Source: Candidatus Altimarinota bacterium (GTDB lineage Bacteria > Patescibacteriota > Gracilibacteria > UBA1369 > UM-FILTER-53-11). Taken from it: a stretch of DNA of 64,000 bases. Shown one piece after another: positions 9,430-17,627 of the stretch (position 1 is the first letter of the stretch; each line of letters starts with the position of its first letter). The stretch is from the NCBI GenBank assembly GCA_018061065.1, contig JAGOUV010000003.1:1-64000 (forward strand), written 5' to 3'. A program made the translations under genes and the position numbers. The notes beneath the pieces were generated by a model, which was given only the letters and a program-made list of their open reading frames with translations, was not told the origin of the DNA and made no database searches.

Positions 9430-9549
9430 TTGTTTTTATTTATCTGTTCATTCTACCATATTTTCAGGTTAGATTGAAGCCTTAAGCCCTGTTTTGGGCT
9501 CGAGCGTATTTGACATAATCCCCTATTTGTATTACGTTACTCTCTTGAT

Positions 9550-10107
9550 ATGGAGAAACCACGCTATATTGATGTATGTATCCCCACCGCAACCGGTGTC
9601 GAAATTGACCCGGAGAGCGTAGCTGTTATGACGAGTTTTGAAGTACCTCTTGAATTAGAATTTTTTGAAGACGCCGAAATTGCTCTCGATGGTAATGTGC
9701 TTGGATCGGAAGACGAGCTTCCTTTAGTAATAGAAACTAGTCACATCCGACTACAATTTCCTGATACTCCCGAAGCACGAGAATATCTATTAAAAATGAG
9801 AGCTGAAATTAAAGCAGTAATGGGAACAATTGAGTTTGGTGTAGAAGCAGACTCAAATGCTGACGGACAAGATGACCCCGAAGCGGAAGTTATTATAGAA
9901 GCTCCACAGCAAAAGAAAGCAACTCCCACAAAAAAACCTCCTGATCGAACAGGGGCGTTATTTGAAACAATCGATGAAGAATTAGGATTTTGGGATGATG
10001 TTGAAGCTCCTGACGTGGATGCGTGGAATAGTGCTGCAGCAAGATCAAGATTGAGGGATGCTGATACCAGCAAAAAGGCCTCGAGAATTTCTCCCAAGGC
10101 CTTTTAA
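9550..10107 (+). CDS. Unknown acidic protein
   Basis: A 185-residue acidic, probably cytoplasmic protein of unknown function. Residues 1-95 look folded; about 100-150 are rich in Glu, Pro and Lys (PQQKKATPTKKPPDRTGA) and probably a linker; the tail is basic. A perfect TTGACA stands at 9510-9515 but the -10 is poor. The last codons (KASRISPKAF) form the transcription terminator hairpin shared with the convergent nusA. No family recognised. Confidence 0.6.
   Translation: MEKPRYIDVCIPTATGVEIDPESVAVMTSFEVPLELEFFEDAEIALDGNVLGSEDELPLVIETSHIRLQFPDTPEAREYLLKMRAEIKAVMGTIEFGVEADSNADGQDDPEAEVIIEAPQQKKATPTKKPPDRTGALFETIDEELGFWDDVEAPDVDAWNSAAARSRLRDADTSKKASRISPKAF
10073..10105. terminator. Bidirectional terminator shared by two convergent genes
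   Basis: Perfect 9-bp inverted repeat AAAAGGCCT / AGGCCTTTT (10073-10081 and 10097-10105) with a 15-base loop. It gives a U-tract on both strands. It ends the plus-strand gene (overlapping its last codons and stop) and the minus-strand nusA. Confidence 0.75.
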
Positions 10108-10127
10108 ATATTCGTTTTTCGCACCTA

Positions 10128-11417
10128 CTATTTCACTCTTCGCATCGCCTCCACGATGATCTGTGCATCGGTTTCGGTGATGCCTTCAATATACGTAAGG
10201 TCTTTTACTGACAAGCCTTTCAACTGTTCCACATTAGTAAGATTTGCAGAAGCGAGTTTTGCGGCAATTTGTGGAGTCACACGATCAAGCAATTCAACTT
10301 TTTCAATATGTTCACGTTCGCGAGGCGCATTAGGTGCAGGCTGACTATTTGACGACTCTGCTGCGCGTGCGACCATATCTTCTGGCATGTCTTTAACATC
10401 CAAAATATCAATCTCAAAACCACTCAACTGTGAAGCCAAACGTACGTTTTGTCCCTGCTTGCCGATTGCCAACGGACGTTGATCCTGAGCCACATACACA
10501 GATGCGCGGCGGCCACTATCATCAATGCCGATAAAGACAATTTTTGCAGGAGAAAGCGCTGCAGCAATAAACTTAGTTGGTGAGTCGTACCATTGAATAA
10601 CATCGATGCGTTCGCCGTTTAATTCCTCAGTTACATTTTGAACACGAACACCCTTCTGACCCACACAAGAACCAATCGGATCTACTTTTGGATCTGAAGA
10701 ATACACAGCAACCTTACAACGAACTCCGGGGAGACGTGCAATTGCTTTAATCTCAACAAGTCCGCCCTTAATTTCAGGAATTTCGAGCTCAAGCAATTTG
10801 CGCACCAAACTTGGATGCGTGCGTGAGATCAAAAGCTGTGGACCCTTTGTTGTCTTAATAACTTTGTCCAAATAAATTTTAATACGCTGACCACCAAAAT
10901 ATTTTTCTCCAGGAATCTGCTGATCGTAAGGCAAAATAGTCGTGATCTTATCCAAGTCGATAAAAACCTGGTTGCGCTCAACGCGGTGAACCAATGCGTT
11001 TAACAATTCATTTTCACGATCCTTGAAAGTGATGTACATAATGTCTCGCTCAGCCTCTTGCAAGCGCTGAATGATGACCTGTTTTGCTGATTGTGCTGCG
11101 ATGCGGCCATAACCAATCGGTGTAACATCAATGCGAATTTCATCGCCAATTTTTGGATCTTTTTTAAATTTCTTCGCCTCATCAACCGTCATCTCTTGCT
11201 CAGGAACTTCTACATTCTCCACTACCATTTTCAACATGTAGACCGTAATATTTCCAGACGCACCATCCAAATCAACATCTATATTCTGATCACGATTTCC
11301 GTAGTCTTTTCGGTATGCAGCGCGAAGTGCCGCCTTCACGGTCTCCAACACGACATCACGAGGAAGATTTTTCTCATCACAGAGTTGATTGATAGCTGCC
11401 AAAAATTGCGACTGCAT
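10128..11417 (-). CDS. nusA: Transcription termination/antitermination factor NusA
   Basis: NusA binds RNA polymerase and nascent RNA to modulate pausing, termination and antitermination. The 429-residue protein has the standard order: N-terminal polymerase-binding domain (about 1-125), S1 domain (about 130-200), two KH domains (about 205-345, including DPIGSCVGQKGVRVQNV and LAIGKQGQNVRLA). A short C-terminal helix-hairpin-helix-like domain (about 375-429, LTNVEQLKGLSVKDL) follows after a linker. Usual neighbours rimP and infB are absent: the gene stands alone, with its own promoter and a ~70-base leader holding a hairpin. Confidence 0.96.
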   Translation of the reverse strand: MQSQFLAAINQLCDEKNLPRDVVLETVKAALRAAYRKDYGNRDQNIDVDLDGASGNITVYMLKMVVENVEVPEQEMTVDEAKKFKKDPKIGDEIRIDVTPIGYGRIAAQSAKQVIIQRLQEAERDIMYITFKDRENELLNALVHRVERNQVFIDLDKITTILPYDQQIPGEKYFGGQRIKIYLDKVIKTTKGPQLLISRTHPSLVRKLLELEIPEIKGGLVEIKAIARLPGVRCKVAVYSSDPKVDPIGSCVGQKGVRVQNVTEELNGERIDVIQWYDSPTKFIAAALSPAKIVFIGIDDSGRRASVYVAQDQRPLAIGKQGQNVRLASQLSGFEIDILDVKDMPEDMVARAAESSNSQPAPNAPREREHIEKVELLDRVTPQIAAKLASANLTNVEQLKGLSVKDLTYIEGITETDAQIIVEAMRRVK

Positions 11418-11453
11418 AAATTAAAAAAGTTATTGAATGATATTGGAAATGGG

Positions 11454-11470
11454 CGGATCAACTCGATCCG
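11454..11470 (-). promoter_or_regulatory. Hairpin in the nusA leader
   Basis: CGGATC-AACTC-GATCCG forms a 6-bp GC-rich stem in the 5' untranslated region of nusA, just downstream of its promoter. No U-tract follows, so it is not a simple terminator; it could serve pausing or autoregulation, which is inference. Confidence 0.4.
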
Positions 11471-11477
11471 TGGCTCT

Positions 11478-11505
11478 ATTATAACAAAATAGACGTTATA
11501 TGCAA
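11478..11505 (-). promoter_or_regulatory. Promoter of nusA
   Basis: On the minus strand TTGCAT, a 16-base spacer and a perfect TATAAT preceded by TGT (extended -10). The start site would be about 60 bases before the nusA ATG, making this one of the few long leaders in the window. Confidence 0.65.
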
Positions 11506-11506
11506 C

Positions 11507-12007
11507 TTAATCTTCAAAAGATTCCTCTTCCCCGGTCAGCACGTCGAGAATGCGTGTATTGATCTGTGGCGCTCCGCCCTGAGATAACGTCTGCTCAAAG
11601 ACTTTGTAAGATCCAACTGCAGGAATTGAAAGTCGAGCTCTGAATTCAAAATACATATTTCGCAAAATTCGTTCATCTGGATAATAGTTGGCGTTCAGGG
11701 AAGTAAGTGTCTGCATAGCAACCCGCAGAATATTTTCCTCATTTTGAATTACGAGCATATCAATAGGCTCGTGTGGGTGAGTGAGTGATAGTGACTTCAC
11801 TACATCCGCAATTGCACCCATCATGAGTTTATTCCAAAATTCTTCTTTCCCAACTTCAGCAGCAATTTTTCCAATTTTTGCTTTATCTCCCTTAGTAGTC
11901 TGCACTCGTCTCAACGTTGTGACATCAGAAGAAAACGACCTATCAATCTCAGGGATTGAACACAGGTCAGTAAAATCACGAGCAGATGCGGGTGTATGTT
12001 TAAGCAT
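11507..12007 (-). CDS. Unknown protein, 166 residues
   Basis: A soluble, mixed-charge protein without signal peptide or membrane segment. The sequence suggests alternating helices and strands (EEFWNKLMMGAIADVVKSL, MLVIQNEENILRVAMQTL) and a short acidic tail. It lies between recX and nusA on the minus strand, 20 bases after recX, and may be transcribed with recX. The nusA -35 box begins around its stop codon. No family recognised. Confidence 0.6.
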   Translation of the reverse strand: MLKHTPASARDFTDLCSIPEIDRSFSSDVTTLRRVQTTKGDKAKIGKIAAEVGKEEFWNKLMMGAIADVVKSLSLTHPHEPIDMLVIQNEENILRVAMQTLTSLNANYYPDERILRNMYFEFRARLSIPAVGSYKVFEQTLSQGGAPQINTRILDVLTGEEESFED

Positions 12008-12027
12008 AGCTCGGACACTATAAATAT

Positions 12028-12504
12028 TTATCTTATTTTGTCAAGGGCACTCCAGATCGCATCAGAAGCAAATCCTCTGCTGGCCAACAATCGTTGCACC
12101 TTTTGCTTTTGCTTCATTCCCGTCAGTGATCGAAAAAGACGTTCTTTTGACTTGAGAAATTCTTTAATCAATTCACGCTCGTTAATATCTGCTTTATCCC
12201 ATTCCTCAAGTGCTTGATCCTTAGGAATACCTCGTTTTTGCATATCGTGAATAAAACCCCACTTTCCAACCGGATGCATGGGTAGGTGAAACTGAAGGTA
12301 ATTGATAATTACCTGTCTGTCGTTTATATAGTTTAATTCTTTTAAACGCGCCACGATCTGATCGATGATTGTAATCATCTCGGGCTCCTCTAGTTTTATT
12401 CGCTTAGCACGCAACTTGAGCTTTCCTCTCAACTGATGCTCGCTATAACTTTTGCGTCCCAAGAGACGGAAACAATACTGCAGTAGTGAATCGTACATTT
12501 TCAT
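12028..12504 (-). CDS. recX: Regulatory protein RecX
   Basis: RecX binds RecA filaments and limits recombinase activity. At 158 residues it matches the family: N-terminal LLGRKSYSEHQLRGKLKLR, then three-helix repeats including LKELNYINDRQV, HLPMHPVGKWGFIHDMQKRGIP and a C-terminal QRLLASRGFASDAIWSAL. It lies directly downstream of recA on the same strand, the classic arrangement, separated by a hairpin that probably lets only part of recA transcription through. Confidence 0.9.
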   Translation of the reverse strand: MKMYDSLLQYCFRLLGRKSYSEHQLRGKLKLRAKRIKLEEPEMITIIDQIVARLKELNYINDRQVIINYLQFHLPMHPVGKWGFIHDMQKRGIPKDQALEEWDKADINERELIKEFLKSKERLFRSLTGMKQKQKVQRLLASRGFASDAIWSALDKIR

Positions 12505-12513
12505 ACTGAAAAG

Positions 12514-12541
12514 GGGTTGTCCCGCGTGCGCGGGACAACCC
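12514..12541 (-). terminator. recA-recX intergenic hairpin (attenuating terminator)
   Basis: A perfect inverted repeat GGGTTGTCCCGCG / CGCGGGACAACCC with a 2-base centre (the real loop is probably 4-6) lies between recA and recX. Read on the minus strand it is followed by CC and TTTT. The strong stem with a short U-tract fits a leaky terminator lowering recX relative to recA, as known for recA-recX in other bacteria. Confidence 0.8.
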
Positions 12542-12552
12542 TGCTATGATTA

Positions 12553-13617
12553 TTAATCCTCACTTTCTACATCGTCGTCAAAATCTTTCTCCTTTGCCTC
12601 AGGTGGCTTTGCATCATTTGCTAAGACAAACTTACGGATGTCTGCATCGATTGCCTTCGCAATCTTTTCATTTCCCGTGAGGAAGCCCTTAGCACTCTCA
12701 CGTCCTTGACCCAACTTGATATCGCCGAAAGAGTAGAACGCACCGCTCTTGTGCACCCGGTCGTACTTAACACCCAAATCAATGAGCTCACCCGTATAAG
12801 AAATACCTTTGTTATACATAATATCGAACTCAGCTGTACGGAATGGAGGAGCCATCTTATTCTTAACTACCTTTACGCGTGCGCGCACTCCTACAATTGA
12901 TTTTTCATCTCCCGTACCATCTTCAATCTTACCGATTGAGCGAATATCCATACGTACTGAAGAATAAAACTTGAGCGCATTTCCACCCGTAGTTGTCTCA
13001 GGATTTCCGAACATAACCCCAATCTTCATACGAATCTGATTGATAAAGATAACTGAGGTCTTAGATTTGCTAATAGCAGAGGTGAGCTTGCGCAATGCCT
13101 GGCTCATAAGACGAGCCTGGAGACCCATGTGGCTATCACCCATGTCACCTTCGATTTCAGCCTTAGGAGTAAGAGCGGCAACAGAGTCCACCACTACTAC
13201 ATCAACTGCATTTGAACGTACCAAGGTTTCTGTAATTTCCAATGCCTGCTCACCACTATCAGGCTGTGAAACGAGCAAGTTATCAACATCTACCCCAATT
13301 TTGCGTGCATACTCAGGATCCAGAGCGTGTTCTGCGTCCACAAAGGCACACTGGCCACCGCGCTTTTGAGCCTCAGCAATAATATGAAGCGTAAGTGTTG
13401 TCTTACCAGAAGACTCAGGACCAAAGATCTCACAGACACGACCGCGTGGAATACCACCGCCGAGCGCGAGATCTAATGATATTGAACCCGTCGAAATAGT
13501 TTCAATAGGTAGTCTCTTTGAATCTCCCATTTTCATAATAGTTCCTTTACCAAAGTTTTTTTCAATCTGCGCAAGAGCCAGATCGAGGGCTTTCTTCTTT
13601 TCATTTTGCTGTGCCAT
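12553..13617 (-). CDS. recA: Recombinase RecA
   Basis: DNA-strand-exchange recombinase and coprotease of the SOS response. The 354-residue protein is typical: short N-terminal oligomerisation helix, Walker [10 protein letters not shown] at 66-74, Walker B-like [12 protein letters not shown], loop L1 region ([18 protein letters not shown]), [17 protein letters not shown] leading into loop L2, and an acidic C-terminal tail (DDDVESED). No intein is present. The promoter 50-80 bases upstream contains a palindrome between -35 and -10 that looks like an operator. recX follows. Confidence 0.98.
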   Translation of the reverse strand: MAQQNEKKKALDLALAQIEKNFGKGTIMKMGDSKRLPIETISTGSISLDLALGGGIPRGRVCEIFGPESSGKTTLTLHIIAEAQKRGGQCAFVDAEHALDPEYARKIGVDVDNLLVSQPDSGEQALEITETLVRSNAVDVVVVDSVAALTPKAEIEGDMGDSHMGLQARLMSQALRKLTSAISKSKTSVIFINQIRMKIGVMFGNPETTTGGNALKFYSSVRMDIRSIGKIEDGTGDEKSIVGVRARVKVVKNKMAPPFRTAEFDIMYNKGISYTGELIDLGVKYDRVHKSGAFYSFGDIKLGQGRESAKGFLTGNEKIAKAIDADIRKFVLANDAKPPEAKEKDFDDDVESED

Positions 13618-13667
13618 ACGAATGAGTAGTTAGATTAATAGATATTAGATAATAGTAGGTAAATGTG

Positions 13668-13696
13668 AGTATATATGAGTGCACACTCACAGTCAA
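13668..13696 (-). promoter_or_regulatory. recA promoter
   Basis: On the minus strand TTGACT (13691-13696), a 17-base spacer and TATACT (13668-13673). The transcript would begin about 45 bases before the recA ATG. Confidence 0.8.
13676..13689. promoter_or_regulatory. Palindromic operator inside the recA promoter
   Basis: TGAGTG-CA-CACTCA is a perfect 6+6 palindrome filling most of the spacer between -35 and -10 of the recA promoter. A bound repressor would block polymerase. It matches neither the E. coli LexA box (CTGT-N8-ACAG) nor the Gram-positive one (GAAC-N4-GTTC). A LexA-type or other damage-responsive repressor is inferred. Confidence 0.55.
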
Positions 13697-13858
13697 CTAT
13701 TACCTGGCAATACCGATGACAAAAAGATTATTTATTGCATTTCTGCAGCGACGCAATTACTCTACTCTCTTTGATCAACCCCTGTATATCACTTCGACAT
13801 GAAATTTCTGTGAAAAAATTATGAAATAGTTTAACGTTAATTTTGTATAAGTATACGT

Positions 13859-14674
13859 ATGAGAAACAATAGAATACTTTTAGTGGCATTAGTGCTCATC
13901 CTCTGTGGAGCGGGGGTAACCTTTGCGTATCAATATCGAGGACAGGTGAAACAGTATCTTTCTGATTTGCGAGCACCTGAGCTGCCCATGGAAGAACCCG
14001 TAACCGTGAGCGTTTTAACGCCTGAGCCGTCACCTACTCCTAAAGCAGCAGAACCTAAGGTGGAACCTAAGATAGAACCAAAAGTTGAACCAAAAAAAGA
14101 GGAAAAAATTCCAGCACAAAAAAATCTCGCCGTTCCTTTTACCACTCAGGCTCCCCATCAAAATTGGGACATGCCCTACCAAGAAGCATGCGAGGAAGCG
14201 ACCGTATTGATGCTTGACGCTTTTATAAAAGGATACGCACTCACTCCCGACTCTGCCGATGCAGCTCTCTTGAAAATTGTGGACTGGGAAAATAAAAACC
14301 TTGGATACTATAAAGACACTACCACCGCGGAAACTCTGCAAATTCTAAAATCACACTTTGGGATAAAAAATGTAGTTATAAAAACGAATGTCACCGCCGA
14401 ATTAATTAGAAAAGAAATTGCATTAGGACATCCGGTAATCTTGCCCACTGCAGGACGTATGCTTAAAAATCCGAACTTTAAGGCACCCGGCCCGTTGTAT
14501 CACATGGTGGTGGTAAAAGGATATCTTGCAGATGGTCGTTTTATTACTCACGATCCGGGCACGCGCAACGGCAAAGACTATATCTATACTGAAGAGGTAC
14601 TGCTAAATGCCACTCACGACTGGAATGGAGGAGATGTTGCAAACGGTCAAAAAGTGATGATTACGATACAGTAG
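13859..14674 (+). CDS. Secreted or membrane-anchored C39-like peptidase
   Basis: A 271-residue protein with an N-terminal membrane anchor or signal (about residues 5-25, ILLVALVLILCGAGVTFAY). A Pro/Glu/Lys linker with PKVEP-type repeats (about 55-85) follows, then a papain-like C39-family domain. The likely catalytic Cys is in YQEACEEA near 117, the His in YHMVVVKGY and the Asp in ITHDPGT. Unlike true C39 leader peptidases there is no ABC transporter part, so this is probably a free exported hydrolase. The 240-base gap before it is AT-rich and holds the divergent recA promoter. Confidence 0.8.
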   Translation: MRNNRILLVALVLILCGAGVTFAYQYRGQVKQYLSDLRAPELPMEEPVTVSVLTPEPSPTPKAAEPKVEPKIEPKVEPKKEEKIPAQKNLAVPFTTQAPHQNWDMPYQEACEEATVLMLDAFIKGYALTPDSADAALLKIVDWENKNLGYYKDTTTAETLQILKSHFGIKNVVIKTNVTAELIRKEIALGHPVILPTAGRMLKNPNFKAPGPLYHMVVVKGYLADGRFITHDPGTRNGKDYIYTEEVLLNATHDWNGGDVANGQKVMITIQ

Positions 14675-14951
14675 GCGTCGGTTTCACTTGTTCTGGCTGC
14701 GGTGCGGATAGAGGTTGTGGTGGTGGAAGATCTTCACGCACGCGATAAAACTTACGGATGCTTTTTTCCGTACCAAAGGCGACATTTTTCGTGTGACACA
14801 CGGGACAGCGATACACGTATTTATTGCCAACTTTCGCTGCTTTTACAATATGCTGACAATCCTTGCAGAAAAAAACGATACTAACATCAACAGTGATGGG
14901 AGCCGTATTTGCTTCTGGAGTAGGAGCAATCGGCGTAGGGTTTGTTGTCAT
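14661..14951 (-). CDS. Small zinc-ribbon protein
   Basis: A 96-residue protein with a Pro-rich N-terminus, a central zinc ribbon (CKDC near residue 30 and CPVC near 50) and a Pro-rich tail. It overlaps the preceding membrane-protein gene by four bases (ATGA), so the two are translationally coupled. The 3' end overlaps the convergent peptidase gene by 14 bp. The ribbon could bind nucleic acid or only stabilise the fold; function unknown. Confidence 0.65.
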   Translation of the reverse strand: MTTNPTPIAPTPEANTAPITVDVSIVFFCKDCQHIVKAAKVGNKYVYRCPVCHTKNVAFGTEKSIRKFYRVREDLPPPQPLSAPQPEQVKPTPTVS

Positions 14952-15568
14952 AAATCCATGCGGATTTTATAGCTTCCTTGCGTATCCGTAGAAGTTGCTG
15001 AAGGCTGCTGCTCTACATTTGTCTCACGCGGACGTGCCACGGGGGTATGAGCACGCTCTTGATGATCAAGTTTTATAAGTGGCTCGAGACGACCCTCGAA
15101 ATTATCAGCATGACTTGCCTCTTCTTTACGCAACAAATAGCCACCGACAATCATCATTCCCAATGCGATAACCGCAAGCGTAACGCCGAAACGAATTTCT
15201 CTAATCAAAATATTTACGCCAAATTGCGGATGGAGAAAAACGGTGTTTGTAATAAGCAACAACACCGCTGCTTCTGCACTTAAAAACAATTGAAGTGTCG
15301 ATTCTTTTAACGGCAAACGTGAACGGCGACGCTCAAACAAATGATATGAAAAAAACCAGAGTGAAGCTCCGGCGAGACCTAAAATGGCGAAACCTAACAT
15401 GTAGGTAGGACCTGTTAATCCGCTGAACTGACCACCAACGCGATATGAATCAACATCGCTGTACCAAGGGAAAAACGTGGAGACAGCCAAAATCAACGCA
15501 CCAACACCAATAAGTTTTTGACTCAAAGGAAGGCGGAGGAAAATATCTTTTAATCGATTAATGCTCAT
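14948..15568 (-). CDS. Membrane protein, four TM segments
   Basis: A 206-residue protein of unknown function with four hydrophobic stretches (about residues 17-32, 50-72, 90-110 and 125-146). A soluble basic C-terminus of about 55 residues includes VARPRETNVEQQPSATS. The motif FFPWYSDVDSY near residue 30 lies in the first extracytoplasmic loop. It is coupled to the zinc-ribbon gene by an ATGA overlap. No family recognised. Confidence 0.65.
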   Translation of the reverse strand: MSINRLKDIFLRLPLSQKLIGVGALILAVSTFFPWYSDVDSYRVGGQFSGLTGPTYMLGFAILGLAGASLWFFSYHLFERRRSRLPLKESTLQLFLSAEAAVLLLITNTVFLHPQFGVNILIREIRFGVTLAVIALGMMIVGGYLLRKEEASHADNFEGRLEPLIKLDHQERAHTPVARPRETNVEQQPSATSTDTQGSYKIRMDL

Positions 15569-15639
15569 AATTTAGCCATAAAATACCAAGAAATAGCCAA
15601 GCCAGCAAGTTTTAAACCTATGATAGGATGAGGGTAGTT

Positions 15640-16725
15640 ATGAAAATAGCTATTGATATACGAGAGGCGGTACATCCACGATCAGGAAAGGCCGTGTACA
15701 CCTATGAGGTGGTGCGGAATTTGTTAGCGAATGAAAAGGACATTGAATGGGTGCTCTATACTCGTCCCCTCCCCGCAAATAGTCCTCTTAAAGAGTGGAA
15801 TCGCCATGATGTTCACATAAAAGAGATCAGTACACCGTCTGTGTTTTGGCATATCTCGGTGATGCGTGATGCGCTGCGCGAACATGTAGATGTATTTTTC
15901 TCGCCGACAAGTTTTATCATTCCAAGTCTTATGCCCAAGCGGGTGCGTACTGCCGTAACGGTACATGACATGATTGCTTTTTTATTCCCGAATTCTCACC
16001 AATTGAAGGCGACGCTTATTGAGAAATTATGTGCGCGGCGAGCGATTGAGCGAGCCGCGGCGATTCTGACTCCTTCAGAAAATACGAAGCACGACATTCA
16101 GAAATTCTTCAAAACAAAGAGCCAAAAAATCCATGTCACGCCGCTCGGCGTAGCCCTTTCTACAGAGCAAAAAGAAATCTCACGCAAAGATATTATTTTG
16201 ACCGTAGCGGGTCTAGAACCACGCAAAAATGTTGCACGTTTAATTGAGGCATTTGAAATTATTTCTAAAAAATTCCCCACTTATAAACTCGTCATTATCG
16301 GTGCACTTCACTGGCGTTCGCAGGCGGCACTTGAAAAATTAAGAAAGACGAACGCGCATATCGAGCATCTACAAAATGTCTCATATGACCAATTGGATAA
16401 GTACTATCGCGAAGCGAAACTTTTTGTGTTTCCCTCTCTCTATGAAGGCTTTGGCTTACCACCACTTGAGGCTATGGCGCGTGGTTGTCCCGTGATTTGT
16501 AGCAATCGATCGAGCCTACCCGAGGTCTGCGGTCATGCGGCACTCTACATAGACCCAGAGAACGCAGAAGATATTGCAGGAAAGATGAAAGAAATACTGA
16601 GCTCAGAAGAAATCCAGGCGGATTTCAGTAAAAAAAGCTTGGGACAAGCATCACACTTTACCTGGGCAAAAACGGCGGACTTAACAGCAAAGGCATTAGC
16701 GGGTAGACTGGACACTGATGTTTAA
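15640..16725 (+). CDS. Glycosyltransferase, GT4 family
   Basis: A 361-residue GT-B glycosyltransferase that transfers a sugar from an activated donor, probably to an envelope glycan. The N-terminal domain begins MKIAIDIREAV, typical of GT4; the donor-binding half has VAGLEPRKNVARLIEAF and the E-x7-E region FPSLYEGFGLPPLEAMARG, then SSLPEVCG. The frame is open from an ATG at 15628, but a -10-like TATGAT ends only three bases before that codon, so the ATG at 15640 is preferred. It overlaps the NAD kinase gene by 8 bp. Confidence 0.88.
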   Translation: MKIAIDIREAVHPRSGKAVYTYEVVRNLLANEKDIEWVLYTRPLPANSPLKEWNRHDVHIKEISTPSVFWHISVMRDALREHVDVFFSPTSFIIPSLMPKRVRTAVTVHDMIAFLFPNSHQLKATLIEKLCARRAIERAAAILTPSENTKHDIQKFFKTKSQKIHVTPLGVALSTEQKEISRKDIILTVAGLEPRKNVARLIEAFEIISKKFPTYKLVIIGALHWRSQAALEKLRKTNAHIEHLQNVSYDQLDKYYREAKLFVFPSLYEGFGLPPLEAMARGCPVICSNRSSLPEVCGHAALYIDPENAEDIAGKMKEILSSEEIQADFSKKSLGQASHFTWAKTADLTAKALAGRLDTDV

Positions 16726-17584
16726 ACGTATCGGCATTATCGCAAAGCACACACTGGCAACTTCCAAGCCTGAGTATGTAAAAAAGCTGGTTCAATTATT
16801 AAAAGGATACAAGGTTGATATTGTCCTGGATGAGACCATTGCTCCGCTCTTTAAACGAACCGGATACGAAAAAGCGGGCGTTATTAGCCGCAGTGACTTA
16901 GTCATTGTATTGGGCGGTGATGGAACATTATTAAAAACAGCACGATCACTTAATAAAAAACCGCCGATTATTGTCGGCGTGAATATGGGAAATCTTGGTT
17001 TTCTAACAGGCTTTTCGCCAGACGGGTTGATAAAGGCACTTCCCGATATTTTTGCGGAAAAATACGAGATGGATGAGCGTTTTGTACTGCGCGTAACGCT
17101 TTATCGCAACGGCAAAAAATCACACACCTCACTTGCGCTCAATGAAGCGGTTATAAATCAAGGTGGCTTCGCCCGTCTTATTAATTTAAAAGTCGAAGTG
17201 GATCAACGCGAACTGTGTACCTACCGTGCCGATGGATTGATTATTGCAACACCAACGGGCTCAACCGGTCACTCTCTCTCTGCCGGCGGACCGATCGTTC
17301 ATCCGAAAATCCCTTCACTTTTACTGGCACCGATCTGCCCCGTGCGCCTTACGTTACGTCCGATCATTATTCCTCACGATCGCAAAGTCACCATTAGACT
17401 TGAGACTGAATGGCGCGCTGAAAAAAAACCTATCGTTCTCACCATCGATGGCCAGCTAACATTTAACTTAAAGCGCGGAGATGTGATTCGCATCCGTGAA
17501 TCCAGCCGACGCTTCCGCATGATTCGCATGCCCGGCCATAATTACTACCGCATGCTACGAGAGAAGCTCAGCTGGGGTACGTAG
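16718..17584 (+). CDS. nadK: NAD kinase
   Basis: Phosphorylates NAD to NADP. The 288 residues contain the family's signature GGDGTLLKTAR (near 66-76), NMGNLGFLTGF, NEAVINQGG and YRADGLIIATPTGSTGHSLSAGGP. It overlaps the glycosyltransferase by 8 bp and is co-transcribed with it. Length and motifs are normal. Confidence 0.95.
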   Translation: MFKRIGIIAKHTLATSKPEYVKKLVQLLKGYKVDIVLDETIAPLFKRTGYEKAGVISRSDLVIVLGGDGTLLKTARSLNKKPPIIVGVNMGNLGFLTGFSPDGLIKALPDIFAEKYEMDERFVLRVTLYRNGKKSHTSLALNEAVINQGGFARLINLKVEVDQRELCTYRADGLIIATPTGSTGHSLSAGGPIVHPKIPSLLLAPICPVRLTLRPIIIPHDRKVTIRLETEWRAEKKPIVLTIDGQLTFNLKRGDVIRIRESSRRFRMIRMPGHNYYRMLREKLSWGT

Positions 17585-17590
17585 CACGTA

Positions 17591-17618
17591 TTGACATACT
17601 CCATTCCTAGAGTAGAGT
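17591..17618 (+). promoter_or_regulatory. Promoter of the 722-residue protein gene
   Basis: TTGACA (17591-17596), 16-base spacer and TAGAGT (17613-17618). The ATG follows after 9 bases, implying a leaderless or nearly leaderless mRNA. Confidence 0.6.
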
Positions 17619-17627
17619 ACTGGCAAT

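Noticed and set aside
9510-9538. Promoter for the 185-residue protein gene
   Set aside because: TTGACA is perfect but the hexamers at correct distance (TACGTT) match the -10 consensus poorly, so it is not listed as a feature.
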